A DNA stretch of 64,000 nucleotides from an uncultured Lachnospiraceae bacterium (GTDB lineage: Bacteria > Bacillota > Clostridia > Lachnospirales > Lachnospiraceae). The stretch spans positions 1 through 64,000 of the forward strand of contig CAJUST010000006.1 in the NCBI GenBank assembly GCA_910589105.1, read 5' to 3'. The position numbers and the translations under genes are program-made. The notes under the pieces are model-generated. The model was given only the letters and a program-made list of their open reading frames with translations. It did not search any database and was not told where the DNA came from. Position 1 is the first letter of the stretch; each line of letters opens with the position of its first letter. Below, piece by piece: positions 26,408 through 35,452 of the stretch.

Positions 26408-27685
26408 ATGTTTAAGCGAAAAGCGCTGAAATTATACAGAAAAGCAAACCGGATAGAACAGGAGTATGGTTCCGCTGTGGCGGATAAAATATTATTTGCC
26501 CGTATCTGGTATAAGATTTATATACAGCAAAAAATCAAAGTAATGTTTAAGCTCCATAAAAAATCAAAAGCGAACCATATTTTGTTTGAAACGGAGACGG
26601 ATTTTTCGGGAAATCCCAGAGCTTTATATGATTATATGATTGCAGAGGGCTACAATCACAAATATAAAATTACGTGGATTGTAAATGATCCAAATGAGTT
26701 TCGGCAATATAAGGCGCATAATGTCCGGTTTATCAGACGCTACCACCCGAAAAACAGGTTTCGGGAAGCAAACTGCTATAAAGCGGCGTTAAAGGCAAGG
26801 TATGTGTTTTTCGCAAAATCTTTTAATTTTCTGGAAACAAAGAGCGCAGGGCAGATCTGTGTGAATATGCAGTTGGGCGGTGACTGGAAACTGACCTCAG
26901 AGAAAGAAAGAGAACTGATTCAGTTTGATTACTGCCTTGCGCCGGGGAAGGCGTTTGTAAAGCCAAAAGCAAAAGAATTTTCCTGTCCGGCGAAGAAAAT
27001 CCTTCCAATCGGAGAAGCGAGATACCGGCAGTTTTACAGCGGCAGAAGCGAAGCGGAGGCATTTTACCAAAAACTTTGTGGGAGCCACACAAACCTGAAA
27101 ACCGTTTTTTGGATGCCTTTATATAGAAAAGCGGTATTACAGACATGGTATCGGACGGGGATTGCTTCTATGACGGGGCTTCCGCTGATCCATTCCATTA
27201 TGGACGTCCCGAAGCTAGATGAGATCTGTCAACGCGCAGGCATACATTTGTTGATTTATTGTAATTTGGATATGGAGACGCTTCGGAAAGAAGCGGGGGA
27301 TTCTTCCCACATTTCATTTGTGGCGGAAGATGCGCTGCGGGAAGCGGACGTTCAGGTGTATGAACTTCTTCCAAAAGCAGATGCGTTACTCAGTGATTAT
27401 GCGTCAGTGGCAATCGATTATCTGTTATTGGACCGCCCGATTGGATATGTTTTAGAAGATTTTGAGGAATTTGAGCGGGCAAACGGCTTTTTATTTCCAG
27501 ATCCGCTTACTTATATGCCGGGCGCGCATATTAGGCAGATGGAGGACTTAGAACAGTTCTTTTTGCAGATAGCAAAAGGAGAAGATGAATTTAAAGAGCA
27601 GAGGGCAGCCCTGCGGGCAAAGACGCACAATGAAACAGACGATTACTGTAAGCGGATTTTGGATCAATTTGGGATTCTAAAATGA
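26408..27685 (+). CDS. TagF-family paralogue lacking the catalytic histidines
   Basis: A 425-residue protein, clearly homologous along its length to the preceding gene, with the same spacing and an intact C-terminal donor segment (LLSDYASVAIDYL, LFPDPLTYMPG). Where the neighbour has LWHGCG this protein has MQLGGDW (about residues 154-160). Where the neighbour has KRHH it has IYCNLD. Both His positions considered essential in TagF are therefore missing. The frame is open and has a GAAGGAG site, so it is not a decayed gene by appearance. It may be a partner subunit or have another activity. Confidence 0.85.
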   Translation: MFKRKALKLYRKANRIEQEYGSAVADKILFARIWYKIYIQQKIKVMFKLHKKSKANHILFETETDFSGNPRALYDYMIAEGYNHKYKITWIVNDPNEFRQYKAHNVRFIRRYHPKNRFREANCYKAALKARYVFFAKSFNFLETKSAGQICVNMQLGGDWKLTSEKERELIQFDYCLAPGKAFVKPKAKEFSCPAKKILPIGEARYRQFYSGRSEAEAFYQKLCGSHTNLKTVFWMPLYRKAVLQTWYRTGIASMTGLPLIHSIMDVPKLDEICQRAGIHLLIYCNLDMETLRKEAGDSSHISFVAEDALREADVQVYELLPKADALLSDYASVAIDYLLLDRPIGYVLEDFEEFERANGFLFPDPLTYMPGAHIRQMEDLEQFFLQIAKGEDEFKEQRAALRAKTHNETDDYCKRILDQFGILK

Positions 27686-27700
27686 CAGGAGGACAAAAGA

Positions 27701-28117
27701 TTGGGAAAAGTGATAGGGTATACACAAGGGACATTTGATATGTTTCATGTCGGGCACTTAAATTTATTGCAAAATGCGAAAGCAAAGTGTGACTATTTGG
27801 TAGTAGGGGTTAATTCAGATTCACTTGTTTTAGAATATAAGAAAAAAGCAGTGATTGTGCCATTAGAAGAACGTATGGCAATCGTAGAGGCAATCCGGTA
27901 TGTAGATGAAGTGATTTGGACGGACACTTTGGATAAAACACAGATGCATAACCGGGTGAAATTCCAAAAACTTTTTATTGGAGATGACTGGAAAGGGAAT
28001 GACCGTTGGAAGCGGACGGAAGAAGAAATGGAGGCTCTTGGGGCGTCTGTGGAATATCTGCCCTATACAAAGGGGACATGCTCGACTATGCTCCGTGAAA
28101 AATTGATAGATGGATAA
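27701..28117 (+). CDS. tagD: Glycerol-3-phosphate cytidylyltransferase (TagD)
   Basis: Makes CDP-glycerol from CTP and sn-glycerol-3-phosphate. The 138-residue nucleotidyltransferase has the HVGH signature at 16-19 and a C-terminal KGTCST motif corresponding to RTEGIST. The start is TTG at 27701, with a perfect AGGAGG at 27687-27692. The length is typical of TagD (about 130). It supplies the donor for the TagF-like enzyme upstream and marks this module as glycerol-phosphate based. Confidence 0.93.
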   Translation: MGKVIGYTQGTFDMFHVGHLNLLQNAKAKCDYLVVGVNSDSLVLEYKKKAVIVPLEERMAIVEAIRYVDEVIWTDTLDKTQMHNRVKFQKLFIGDDWKGNDRWKRTEEEMEALGASVEYLPYTKGTCSTMLREKLIDG

Positions 28118-28132
28118 AAAGAGGGCTTCATT

Positions 28133-29320
28133 ATGAAAGTATGTATTTTTACAAGAAGTATATTTAAACTGGGAGGCACGAAGCGGGTCATTACCATGGT
28201 GGCGAATGAAATGGCAAAAGAACATGAGGTAACGCTTGTGACGTTTGATGATCCGGAATTAGAAAATCGTAAGATGTACGGGTTAGGGGAGAAGATTCAG
28301 GTTGAATTTGTGGATTCTTCCCAGTATAAAGACAATAAGTTTTCCGTTGGGGGATTGTTCCGCACTGCCTGCAAAGTTTTAAATAATTGGACAGGCATTT
28401 TTGACCGTGGCTCTGGGGAATTTATTAAGTATCTGTTTTATCCAAAACATGTGCGTAAGCGGTATATTGAATTTTTTAATTCAAAGGATTATGACGTAAT
28501 TATCACGACGGCGGGCCTTATCTTGCTTTTAGCGGCGATTTCAAAGGACGTGAAGGCAAAAACTGTCGGCTGGCAGCATAATTGTTTTGATGCGTACGTC
28601 AATCAACAGTCTACGCTGTTTTGGAAAAAGAACAGTTTTTTACGGACGTATATTCCAAAGATGGATCGTTTTGTAGTGCTGAATCATTATGACGCAGATG
28701 AGTATAAGAAACAGATGGATATAGACTGTACGGTAATTGGCAATGCGAGAAGTTTTGTGTCAGAGAAAAAGTCAGACTGTACTGCGAAAAAATTTTTTGC
28801 AGCGGCGCGTTTTGTAGAAGCAAAAGGTTTAGATTTATTGTTACGCTCTTTTTCTTTGTTTTGTGAAAAAAATAAGGATTGGAAATTAGTGATTGCCGGA
28901 GACGGGGAGGACCGTTTAGCGGCAGTGGATTTGGCATGGCGCTTAGGGATTCAAAACCGGATTGAATTTACCGGAATTGTGGATAATGTTCAGGATTATT
29001 ATTTGGATTCTTCTGTGTATCTCCTTTCTTCGAAATGGGAAGGCTGGGGGCTTGTTGTAATTGAAGCGTTTGAGATGGGGGTTCCTGTAATCGCTTACGA
29101 CATTGTCCCGATTGACGTTTTAATCACAAACGGGGAAGACGGGTTTATTATTGAACAGTTTAAGTATACAAAATTTGCCGCGGCAATGACGAAACTGGCA
29201 AATGATGAAGCCCTTCGAAAACGTATGTCGCAAAAAGCAATCAAAAAAGCAGAACAATTTTCCATTGAAAACATCTATGGTTTGTGGCATGATATGTTAA
29301 AATCCATGCAGAAGGAATAA
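28133..29320 (+). CDS. GT4 glycosyltransferase
   Basis: A 395-residue GT-B retaining enzyme. An N-terminal KLGGTKRVITMVANEM acceptor loop is followed by a C-terminal donor domain with AARFVEAKGLDLLL and SSKWEGWGLVVIEAF. It lies between tagD and the secreted phosphodiesterase, in the same direction with short gaps, so it is probably a glucosyl- or galactosyltransferase of the glycerol-phosphate polymer. The sugar cannot be deduced. Confidence 0.86.
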   Translation: MKVCIFTRSIFKLGGTKRVITMVANEMAKEHEVTLVTFDDPELENRKMYGLGEKIQVEFVDSSQYKDNKFSVGGLFRTACKVLNNWTGIFDRGSGEFIKYLFYPKHVRKRYIEFFNSKDYDVIITTAGLILLLAAISKDVKAKTVGWQHNCFDAYVNQQSTLFWKKNSFLRTYIPKMDRFVVLNHYDADEYKKQMDIDCTVIGNARSFVSEKKSDCTAKKFFAAARFVEAKGLDLLLRSFSLFCEKNKDWKLVIAGDGEDRLAAVDLAWRLGIQNRIEFTGIVDNVQDYYLDSSVYLLSSKWEGWGLVVIEAFEMGVPVIAYDIVPIDVLITNGEDGFIIEQFKYTKFAAAMTKLANDEALRKRMSQKAIKKAEQFSIENIYGLWHDMLKSMQKE

Positions 29321-29331
29321 GGGGACGCTAT

Positions 29332-30159
29332 ATGGCAAATAAAAGCAAATGGATCGGATGCCTGCTTGTAATGGCTGTTTTGTGCGCAGCAGGGCTTGTT
29401 ATGGTAAAGGAGAGTGGGAGCTTTATGGAAGCGGAATTTATTTTACAGGCGCATAGGGGGCTTTCTGAACAGTATCCTGAGAATACAGCCATTGCATTTT
29501 TAGAAGCAGCGAAATCCAAGGAATTTCAGGCGATTGAAACGGATATTCAGGAAACTTCAGATGGGGAATTGGTGTTATTCCATGACAGTTCGTTGAAAAA
29601 GAGGACGGACGCAGAAGGGAAGATTGGCGATTATACATTGGAAGAAGTGAAGAAAATACGGATTGACAATGCATCCAATAGTGAGAATTATCCGAATGAG
29701 AGGATTCCTTTGCTTTCGGATTATCTTGAAATATGCAAAGAGTATCAGAAAATTCCTTATATCGAGCTGAAATCTATTTCGTTTGAAGGCATGAAGAAAC
29801 TTCTTCAGATTTTAAAAGAGGGAGGCTGGGATGAAAGGAGGTGTGTCATTACTACATTTGTGAAAGAATATATCCCACAATTTAGAAGCCTGAATGATTC
29901 GTATCCGATGGAATTTATGGTGGATAAAAAAGAATCTTATGAAATGGAAGAAATCATAGAATTTTTAGGGGCGTATCCGAATATGGGATTTCGGCCAAAT
30001 GCGTATGTGATTACAAAAGAGGAAGTGGAACTTTGCAAAAAAAATGGGCTTTTAATAGAGGCGTATGGTTTAAAAGCTGGCGATAAAGAAATGTTTCAAC
30101 AATTAAAGCGGATTGGGGTTCAGGGCGTAACCTGTAACGATTATGCCGGCCTGCAGTAG
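29332..30159 (+). CDS. Membrane-anchored or secreted glycerophosphodiester phosphodiesterase
   Basis: A 275-residue protein. A hydrophobic segment at about 8-25 acts as signal or anchor, then the GDPD domain has H41-R42 in QAHRG, E69 and D71 in IETDI, and H84-D85 in LFHD. All are expected catalytic and metal residues. Family members hydrolyse glycerophosphodiesters to glycerol-3-phosphate; GlpQ-type enzymes trim teichoic acid chains. An export segment and the position next to tagD/tagF genes suggest it acts on the cluster's own polymer outside the cell. The substrate is inferred. Confidence 0.9.
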   Translation: MANKSKWIGCLLVMAVLCAAGLVMVKESGSFMEAEFILQAHRGLSEQYPENTAIAFLEAAKSKEFQAIETDIQETSDGELVLFHDSSLKKRTDAEGKIGDYTLEEVKKIRIDNASNSENYPNERIPLLSDYLEICKEYQKIPYIELKSISFEGMKKLLQILKEGGWDERRCVITTFVKEYIPQFRSLNDSYPMEFMVDKKESYEMEEIIEFLGAYPNMGFRPNAYVITKEEVELCKKNGLLIEAYGLKAGDKEMFQQLKRIGVQGVTCNDYAGLQ

Positions 30160-30178
30160 AAACTTGGAGGAAAAAGAG

Positions 30179-32098
30179 ATGAATTTAAAAAGAAAAAGTT
30201 TAATTTTATGCGCGGCAATATGCCTGTTGTTTTGTTTGCTCCCAATGACAAATGTTAAAGCCGCCGCTGGGAATATGAATATTGACTGCATTTATTTAGG
30301 AGAGCCGGATAACAATGCCGGTGACAGTGTGTTAGTGGAGTCAAATGGGAAATACCTGCTTATGGACGTTGGCTCAAAAGACAGTTATCCTTACATTAAG
30401 AAATTTTTGCAGGAACGCCGCGTGACGACATTGTCTGTGTATATCAGCCACACGCACGCGGATCATACAGGCGGGTTGAAAGATGGCGAGGGGTTTGACA
30501 AGCTGCTTGGGGATTTTACGGTGGATCATCTTTACTTGCCGGATAAATCCATTGGAGCTGGAATGGATCTTTCATGGAATCATGAGAAATTCGTAGAATT
30601 ATACCAAAAGCATTATCCAAATGCCAACATAAACAGCAGCATTACATATTTGAAAGCTGGTTCCACATTTTCTTTTGGGAGCGTTGCCGCAAAAGTAATA
30701 GGGCCTGTGGGAATGGAAGGGAAATCCCCATCTACCTATAAATCCCAAGCGAAAGGGAACCAGAAAGAAATGGAAAATATCTATTTGAATAACTGTTCAT
30801 TGGTTTCCTTGCTTACATGTGGAAAGACGACATTTTTCACTGGCGGAGATGTGGATGCAGACGAAGAAGAACAGCTTGTAAAGAAGTATGGTTCGTCTTT
30901 GAAAGCAGACATTTATAAAATGTCCCATCATGGATATGCGAACTCTAATTCAGAAAATATTCTGAAATATATTAAACCGACGTACTCTTTTGCTCCAAGC
31001 AGCGGGGACGCCAATGGCTTTACAAGCCCATCTACGACTAACCAGAGAAAGGTTTATGCTTCTTTGCTTCGTTGCAGTGAATATGGCTTTGTAGGTTTAG
31101 TCGGGGCGGAAAAGACGTCTCTTTCCTTCCATACGTCAAATGGAGTGACGAAAATTTACCGCGCCAATAATATGAGCCAGAATTTAACAGGATTTGTAGC
31201 AGTGGCGGGGGCAGACGGGAGAGACGTAAAAGAAGACCATTATTACATTGGGGCGGACGGAAAACCGCTGACAGGCGTGCAGTCAGTAAATGGAAAGAAA
31301 TACTATTTTGGTACTGGCGGCCGTCAGGAATACGGGATTTACCAGAAAGGAAGCTATAGTCCATGGAGATCCTATGAAGAACCAGACGGAAAGAAATACA
31401 GATATTACGATAAAAGCACACATGAAATGAAAACCGGCCTTGTCAAACAGACGAAAACCAAAATTTATTTTTGTGATCTGGATACAGGGTTCCGTTCTTA
31501 TGGGTTCCAAAATTTAAAGGGAAAAACGTATTATTTTGGAAACGCAGGCACAATGTATAAAGATAAGTGGCTGACCTACAAAAAACGAAGATATTATTTT
31601 AAAAAGAACGGCGTAATGGCAACCGGATGGGTGAAAAACAAAGGCACGAAATTTTATTTTAATGAAGATGGGACAAGAGCGGAGGGCTTGACTAAAATTG
31701 GCAAAAAGTATTATTATATGGCAAGCGCCGGCACAGAAATAAAGAAGAATTATACTGTGAAAGCCGGAAGCGTCACTTTAAAATTTAATGAAAAGGGCGT
31801 TTTAGTAAATCCGCCTAAACTTAAGGCAGCCAAACTTACATCTGTTACATCTGACGGGAATACAATCACGGCGAAATGGAATACTGTAAAAAAGGGAAGT
31901 GGATATACGGTCTATGTCTCAAAAAGCCCGAAAGGCCGTTTTGAAGAAATGGCAAATGCAAAGAAAAATAAAAAATCAGCGACAATTAAAGGTTTAACTA
32001 CAGGGCAGTATTATGTAAAAATAGCCGCTTATCAAAAATTAGGCAAGATTAAATTTTACAGTAAAGCTTCCCCTGTGAAAGCAGTGACGCTACAGTGA
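30179..32098 (+). CDS. Secreted metallo-beta-lactamase-fold hydrolase with cell-wall-binding repeats and Fn3-like tail (Pce-like layout)
   Basis: A 639-residue protein starting at the ATG with GGAGG at 30166. A signal peptide covers 1-29 or so (AAA before the cut). The metallo-beta-lactamase domain, about 33-335, has the metal motif HTHADH at 91-96, TGGDVDAD near 220, and SHHGY near 249. About five choline-binding-type repeats (motif GKKYYF..G) follow at about 345-550, then an Fn3-like domain at about 555-639. Pneumococcal Pce, the teichoic acid phosphorylcholine esterase, has the same order of MBL then CW repeats. No choline-incorporation (lic) genes are visible, so the phosphodiester substrate may be different. 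Confidence 0.85.
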   Translation: MNLKRKSLILCAAICLLFCLLPMTNVKAAAGNMNIDCIYLGEPDNNAGDSVLVESNGKYLLMDVGSKDSYPYIKKFLQERRVTTLSVYISHTHADHTGGLKDGEGFDKLLGDFTVDHLYLPDKSIGAGMDLSWNHEKFVELYQKHYPNANINSSITYLKAGSTFSFGSVAAKVIGPVGMEGKSPSTYKSQAKGNQKEMENIYLNNCSLVSLLTCGKTTFFTGGDVDADEEEQLVKKYGSSLKADIYKMSHHGYANSNSENILKYIKPTYSFAPSSGDANGFTSPSTTNQRKVYASLLRCSEYGFVGLVGAEKTSLSFHTSNGVTKIYRANNMSQNLTGFVAVAGADGRDVKEDHYYIGADGKPLTGVQSVNGKKYYFGTGGRQEYGIYQKGSYSPWRSYEEPDGKKYRYYDKSTHEMKTGLVKQTKTKIYFCDLDTGFRSYGFQNLKGKTYYFGNAGTMYKDKWLTYKKRRYYFKKNGVMATGWVKNKGTKFYFNEDGTRAEGLTKIGKKYYYMASAGTEIKKNYTVKAGSVTLKFNEKGVLVNPPKLKAAKLTSVTSDGNTITAKWNTVKKGSGYTVYVSKSPKGRFEEMANAKKNKKSATIKGLTTGQYYVKIAAYQKLGKIKFYSKASPVKAVTLQ

Positions 32099-32116
32099 TT
32101 TTTTAGGCGTTTTAAT

Positions 32117-32146
32117 TTCACATTAATGATTGAGATGTAGTATAGA
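32117..32146 (+). promoter_or_regulatory. Possible promoter before the sulfotransferase-like gene
   Basis: TTCACA at 32117-32122, an 18-base spacer, then TATAGA at 32141-32146. This is one of the few gaps over 70 bases inside the module. Both boxes are imperfect, so the call is tentative. Confidence 0.4.
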
Positions 32147-32173
32147 ATAAAAACGATGTCCGAGGAGGAAAAA

Positions 32174-33349
32174 ATGAAAACACTTTATGTCCACATTGGA
32201 ACGAAAAAAACAGGTACTACATCGATACAGGGATTTTGCGTCCACAACCGGAAGGCGCTGGAAAGCAAGGGATATTGCTTTCCGGATCTTCCGTTTCAAT
32301 ATTACCGGGTGACGACAGAAGAACGTAACGGGCATTTTCTGGTTGGGGCAGTCTGGGCGGAAGATGGCTCGCATGATCTGAATAAAGAACGTCAGATTTT
32401 TCAAGAAGGAATGGGTTATATCCGAAAACTGTTTCAAACGTACGACAATATTATTTTATCAGATGAACAGATTTGGAAAAACTCCTACATGGTTCGCGCT
32501 TCTTTATGGGAAGAATTAAAAGAAGAAGCAAAAAAGGGAAATTTTCAGGTGAAAATTATTGTCTATATCCGAAGGCAAGATGGCTATATTGGGTCTTTAT
32601 GGAACCAGTCCGTAAAGACGGCGATCCGTAAAGACAGGGCTGTCATGACGATTGAGGAGTATATGGAGCGTATGCCTCCATCTGAGCAGTTGGATTATTA
32701 TGCAAATATAGAAAAAATATCTTCTGCGCTTGGAAAAGAAAATGTAATTGTGCGGGTGTTTGAGAGAGGAAAATTTGAAGGCGGCTCTATTTATACTGAT
32801 TTTTTAAACATACTTGGCTTAGAATTGACAGATGATATGAAAATCGATGTAGACGTCAGAAATACAAGCCTGATTGGCAATACGCATGAAATTAAGCGTA
32901 TTTTAAACAGCATACCGGAGATGGGAGAGCTTGACAATAATAATTTCTTCCGGCAGGTATTGCAGCGATGCGCGCCATTGTCCGCTGAGGCTTATCCATG
33001 CAGTATGCTTTCAAAAGATGAAATACAGGCGCTGATTTCAAAGTATGAAGAAAGCAACCGCCGTGTCCTAAATGAATATGTAAAGGAAGATTGGGATTCT
33101 TTATTTGACAATACAACGCCGGATTTGCCGAAATGGGAGAAAGAGAATCCTTATATGCAGGATGACATTATCCGTTTTGTTGGAATGAGCGCGGCGTTTC
33201 TGTTAAAAGAGAACAGGAAAATCCGAGAGGAAAACAGGAAGGCAATTAAGGCATTGGAATATAAACTTAGCCATCCAATCCGTGCGGTAATTGGCGGGAG
33301 CATAAGGAAAGTTAAGAATTTACTGAGGCGCATCTTTAAAAGGAGATGA
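32174..33349 (+). CDS. Sulfotransferase-like P-loop protein
   Basis: A 391-residue protein. I chose the ATG at 32174 because GAGGAGG at 32161-32168 fits it and would lie inside a longer reading. HIGTKKTGTTSIQ at 5-17 matches the phosphate-binding loop of PAPS-dependent sulfotransferases, with a later IRRQDGYIGSLWNQ segment in the 3'-phosphate-binding region. The C-terminus is basic with a short coiled segment. It would transfer sulfate to a glycan hydroxyl if PAPS is the donor. No sulfate-activation genes are in the window. The family call is fair; the substrate is unknown. Confidence 0.75.
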   Translation: MKTLYVHIGTKKTGTTSIQGFCVHNRKALESKGYCFPDLPFQYYRVTTEERNGHFLVGAVWAEDGSHDLNKERQIFQEGMGYIRKLFQTYDNIILSDEQIWKNSYMVRASLWEELKEEAKKGNFQVKIIVYIRRQDGYIGSLWNQSVKTAIRKDRAVMTIEEYMERMPPSEQLDYYANIEKISSALGKENVIVRVFERGKFEGGSIYTDFLNILGLELTDDMKIDVDVRNTSLIGNTHEIKRILNSIPEMGELDNNNFFRQVLQRCAPLSAEAYPCSMLSKDEIQALISKYEESNRRVLNEYVKEDWDSLFDNTTPDLPKWEKENPYMQDDIIRFVGMSAAFLLKENRKIREENRKAIKALEYKLSHPIRAVIGGSIRKVKNLLRRIFKRR

Positions 33350-33350
33350 A

Positions 33351-35420
33351 ATGGGGAGTTTGACACATAAACGCATATCCAAGACAAGTGTACTGGTTTG
33401 TATTTTGGCCGGTTTGCTGCTTAGTGTGATGATGGTTCAATTTCGGTTAAGCGGCAAACTGAACCTAAAGCGTTTTTATGATGTGGGACCAAAGTATACG
33501 GTGATGTATGGCGCTTACACACAGTCATACGAGGGATTAGAGTATGGAGCAGATGGAAATTATCATGTAACTTCCGACGATTGCGGCATTCATATTGTAA
33601 TCAGCAGCGAGAAAAACCGCCATTGGAATTATTTATATTTGGACGTCAGAAATCTTGAAACAGAAAAACTCACGTTACAGGTGATTTCCTATAAATACAA
33701 TGGGAAAGTAGTTTATGATGCCCTGACAGATATAAAAGAAGGGATGAATGAAATTCCGCTGGGTCCAAAAAAATCCGCTTCGGCAGCGCTTAGGATTACG
33801 AATCAAAAGGGCGCGTCATTTCGGATACAATCCATGCAGTTCCGTAAAAACCAGTCATTTTATGGGACAAAAAAAGCATTGAAAATGATTGCGGTTTGCA
33901 TGGCGGTTTATTTGGCGGTTTTTGGATTGCTTTATAAGCTGTTTTTACGCAGGCTGCGCTGGGAGCGCGTTTATGTATGTATGGACTGGCTGGCGTTTTG
34001 GTACCGTAAAATGACAGAATGGATTGCAAACGCCATGTTTATTCCTAGTAAAAGAACACGGGGAAAAATTCGTCAAATTTGCTTTTGCCTGATGATATTT
34101 AGCATGTTTTGGACAGAGAATTTTGGCTCTTACAATAAAAAGAATTATTATTACTGTTATCTTATCTTAAATTGTCTGTTGATCTTGCTGATTGCCATTG
34201 TTTCTATGGAGAAAGAAGGACGGGAAGTAAAATGGCGTAATCCCCTTATGCTTTCATGGTTCTTTTATAGCGTCTTAATCTGTATTTCAGATATTATTGT
34301 CCCAAAGAAACAAATGTTTACAGGGGGAATGCTGATCGTTGTCTTTGGCCTTTTCTATTATGCGATCGCGAGATTGAAACGTCCAATCGTCGTATTGTAT
34401 GATTTTATGAAGGCAGTGGAATTTAGTTATGCAGTTACGTCTGCGCTCTGCATTTTATTCCGTCCGATTGAAAAAATGATAGAGGGAAGGTATATAGGGA
34501 TTACGATTGGCCCTTATTCCTATGCGGCTTATCTGGTAGTGGTAATTGCTGTTTTTTACGCGGAAATCGACCGTTGCATCCTTGAGAAAAGAAAATTTTT
34601 ATACCTGATATTTTCTTGCGTCGGTTTGATAAGCGCATATTATTTTATATGGAAAACACAAAGCAGGGCAGGAATGTTAGCAGTGTGTTTCTGCATTATT
34701 TGTTTTTTTGTCCGTATATTCAAAATGCGGCGTATGAAGCAGTATGTCATAAGATCGGCGGGAGCGGCATTTCTTTGCATAGCATTGGCATTTCCCGTGT
34801 TATGGCTACAGGACACTGCGATGCATACCGTGTCAGAGAAATTAGGGACAACGCTTTATTTCCCAAATGATTATTGGATGATTGGCGCGCCTGAAAGTGG
34901 GACGGCGCCTGAAAATTTTCCAGATGAGACGTTAATGAAAAATGAATATCAAATAGACTTTTGGGGAAATTATGTATATGCAGAAGAAGCGGCTTTTGGA
35001 TCGAACAGGATTTTAAAAAAATTCCCGTCTTTAGATATTTTAAGCAGCGGCCGCATTACCATATACAAAGAGTATATTGGGCAATTAAATCTGTGGGGGC
35101 ATAAAAAAGACCTTTATGTAGATGGAAGAAAGTATCGGGCGCATAATGCAATTTTGCAGGTTGGGTACCGATATGGGATATTTACAATGATTCCATATAC
35201 GGTTATGCTTTTATATGTCATTTATTACGGAAGCTGTTATTTAAAGCTCTATTCCATTAAAAAAAGACGATACGCGCTTTTGCCAATGATTTTAATTGTG
35301 GGATGCGTAATGCTGATGATGCTGGATAATATAGAGCGGAATTTCCGTTATCTGCCATGGGTTGCATTTTATGTCTTAATCGGGTTTTTAAGCAATCAGA
35401 CGAATGAAACAGACGATTAA
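33351..35420 (+). CDS. O-antigen ligase/polymerase-like (Wzy/WaaL) membrane protein with N-terminal beta domain
   Basis: A 689-residue protein. One helix at about 13-30 precedes an extracytoplasmic beta-rich domain at about 31-165. About ten to twelve helices follow. The KTQSRAGMLAV segment near residue 438 is typical of the Wzy_C/O-antigen ligase family, followed by a large outside loop (about 490-590). The ATG lies two bases after the previous stop, with AAGGAG upstream. Such proteins polymerise or ligate lipid-linked glycans outside the membrane. As no Wzx flippase is present, it may ligate or use chains exported by an ABC transporter. The N-terminal domain is unusual. Confidence 0.83.
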   Translation: MGSLTHKRISKTSVLVCILAGLLLSVMMVQFRLSGKLNLKRFYDVGPKYTVMYGAYTQSYEGLEYGADGNYHVTSDDCGIHIVISSEKNRHWNYLYLDVRNLETEKLTLQVISYKYNGKVVYDALTDIKEGMNEIPLGPKKSASAALRITNQKGASFRIQSMQFRKNQSFYGTKKALKMIAVCMAVYLAVFGLLYKLFLRRLRWERVYVCMDWLAFWYRKMTEWIANAMFIPSKRTRGKIRQICFCLMIFSMFWTENFGSYNKKNYYYCYLILNCLLILLIAIVSMEKEGREVKWRNPLMLSWFFYSVLICISDIIVPKKQMFTGGMLIVVFGLFYYAIARLKRPIVVLYDFMKAVEFSYAVTSALCILFRPIEKMIEGRYIGITIGPYSYAAYLVVVIAVFYAEIDRCILEKRKFLYLIFSCVGLISAYYFIWKTQSRAGMLAVCFCIICFFVRIFKMRRMKQYVIRSAGAAFLCIALAFPVLWLQDTAMHTVSEKLGTTLYFPNDYWMIGAPESGTAPENFPDETLMKNEYQIDFWGNYVYAEEAAFGSNRILKKFPSLDILSSGRITIYKEYIGQLNLWGHKKDLYVDGRKYRAHNAILQVGYRYGIFTMIPYTVMLLYVIYYGSCYLKLYSIKKRRYALLPMILIVGCVMLMMLDNIERNFRYLPWVAFYVLIGFLSNQTNETDD

Positions 35421-35452
35421 AAGAATACAATGAAGCGAGATAAGAAGCCAAA

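Noticed and set aside
26408..27685. Pseudogene call for the histidine-less TagF paralogue
   Set aside because: The frame is full length, with a good ribosome site and conserved C-terminal donor motif. Loss of only the catalytic positions looks like a change of role and not decay.
32060..32110. Terminator after the secreted metallo-beta-lactamase gene
   Set aside because: A T-run (TGATTTTTTAGG) is present, but the stem before it is only about four base pairs (CTGT/ACAG), too weak to call.
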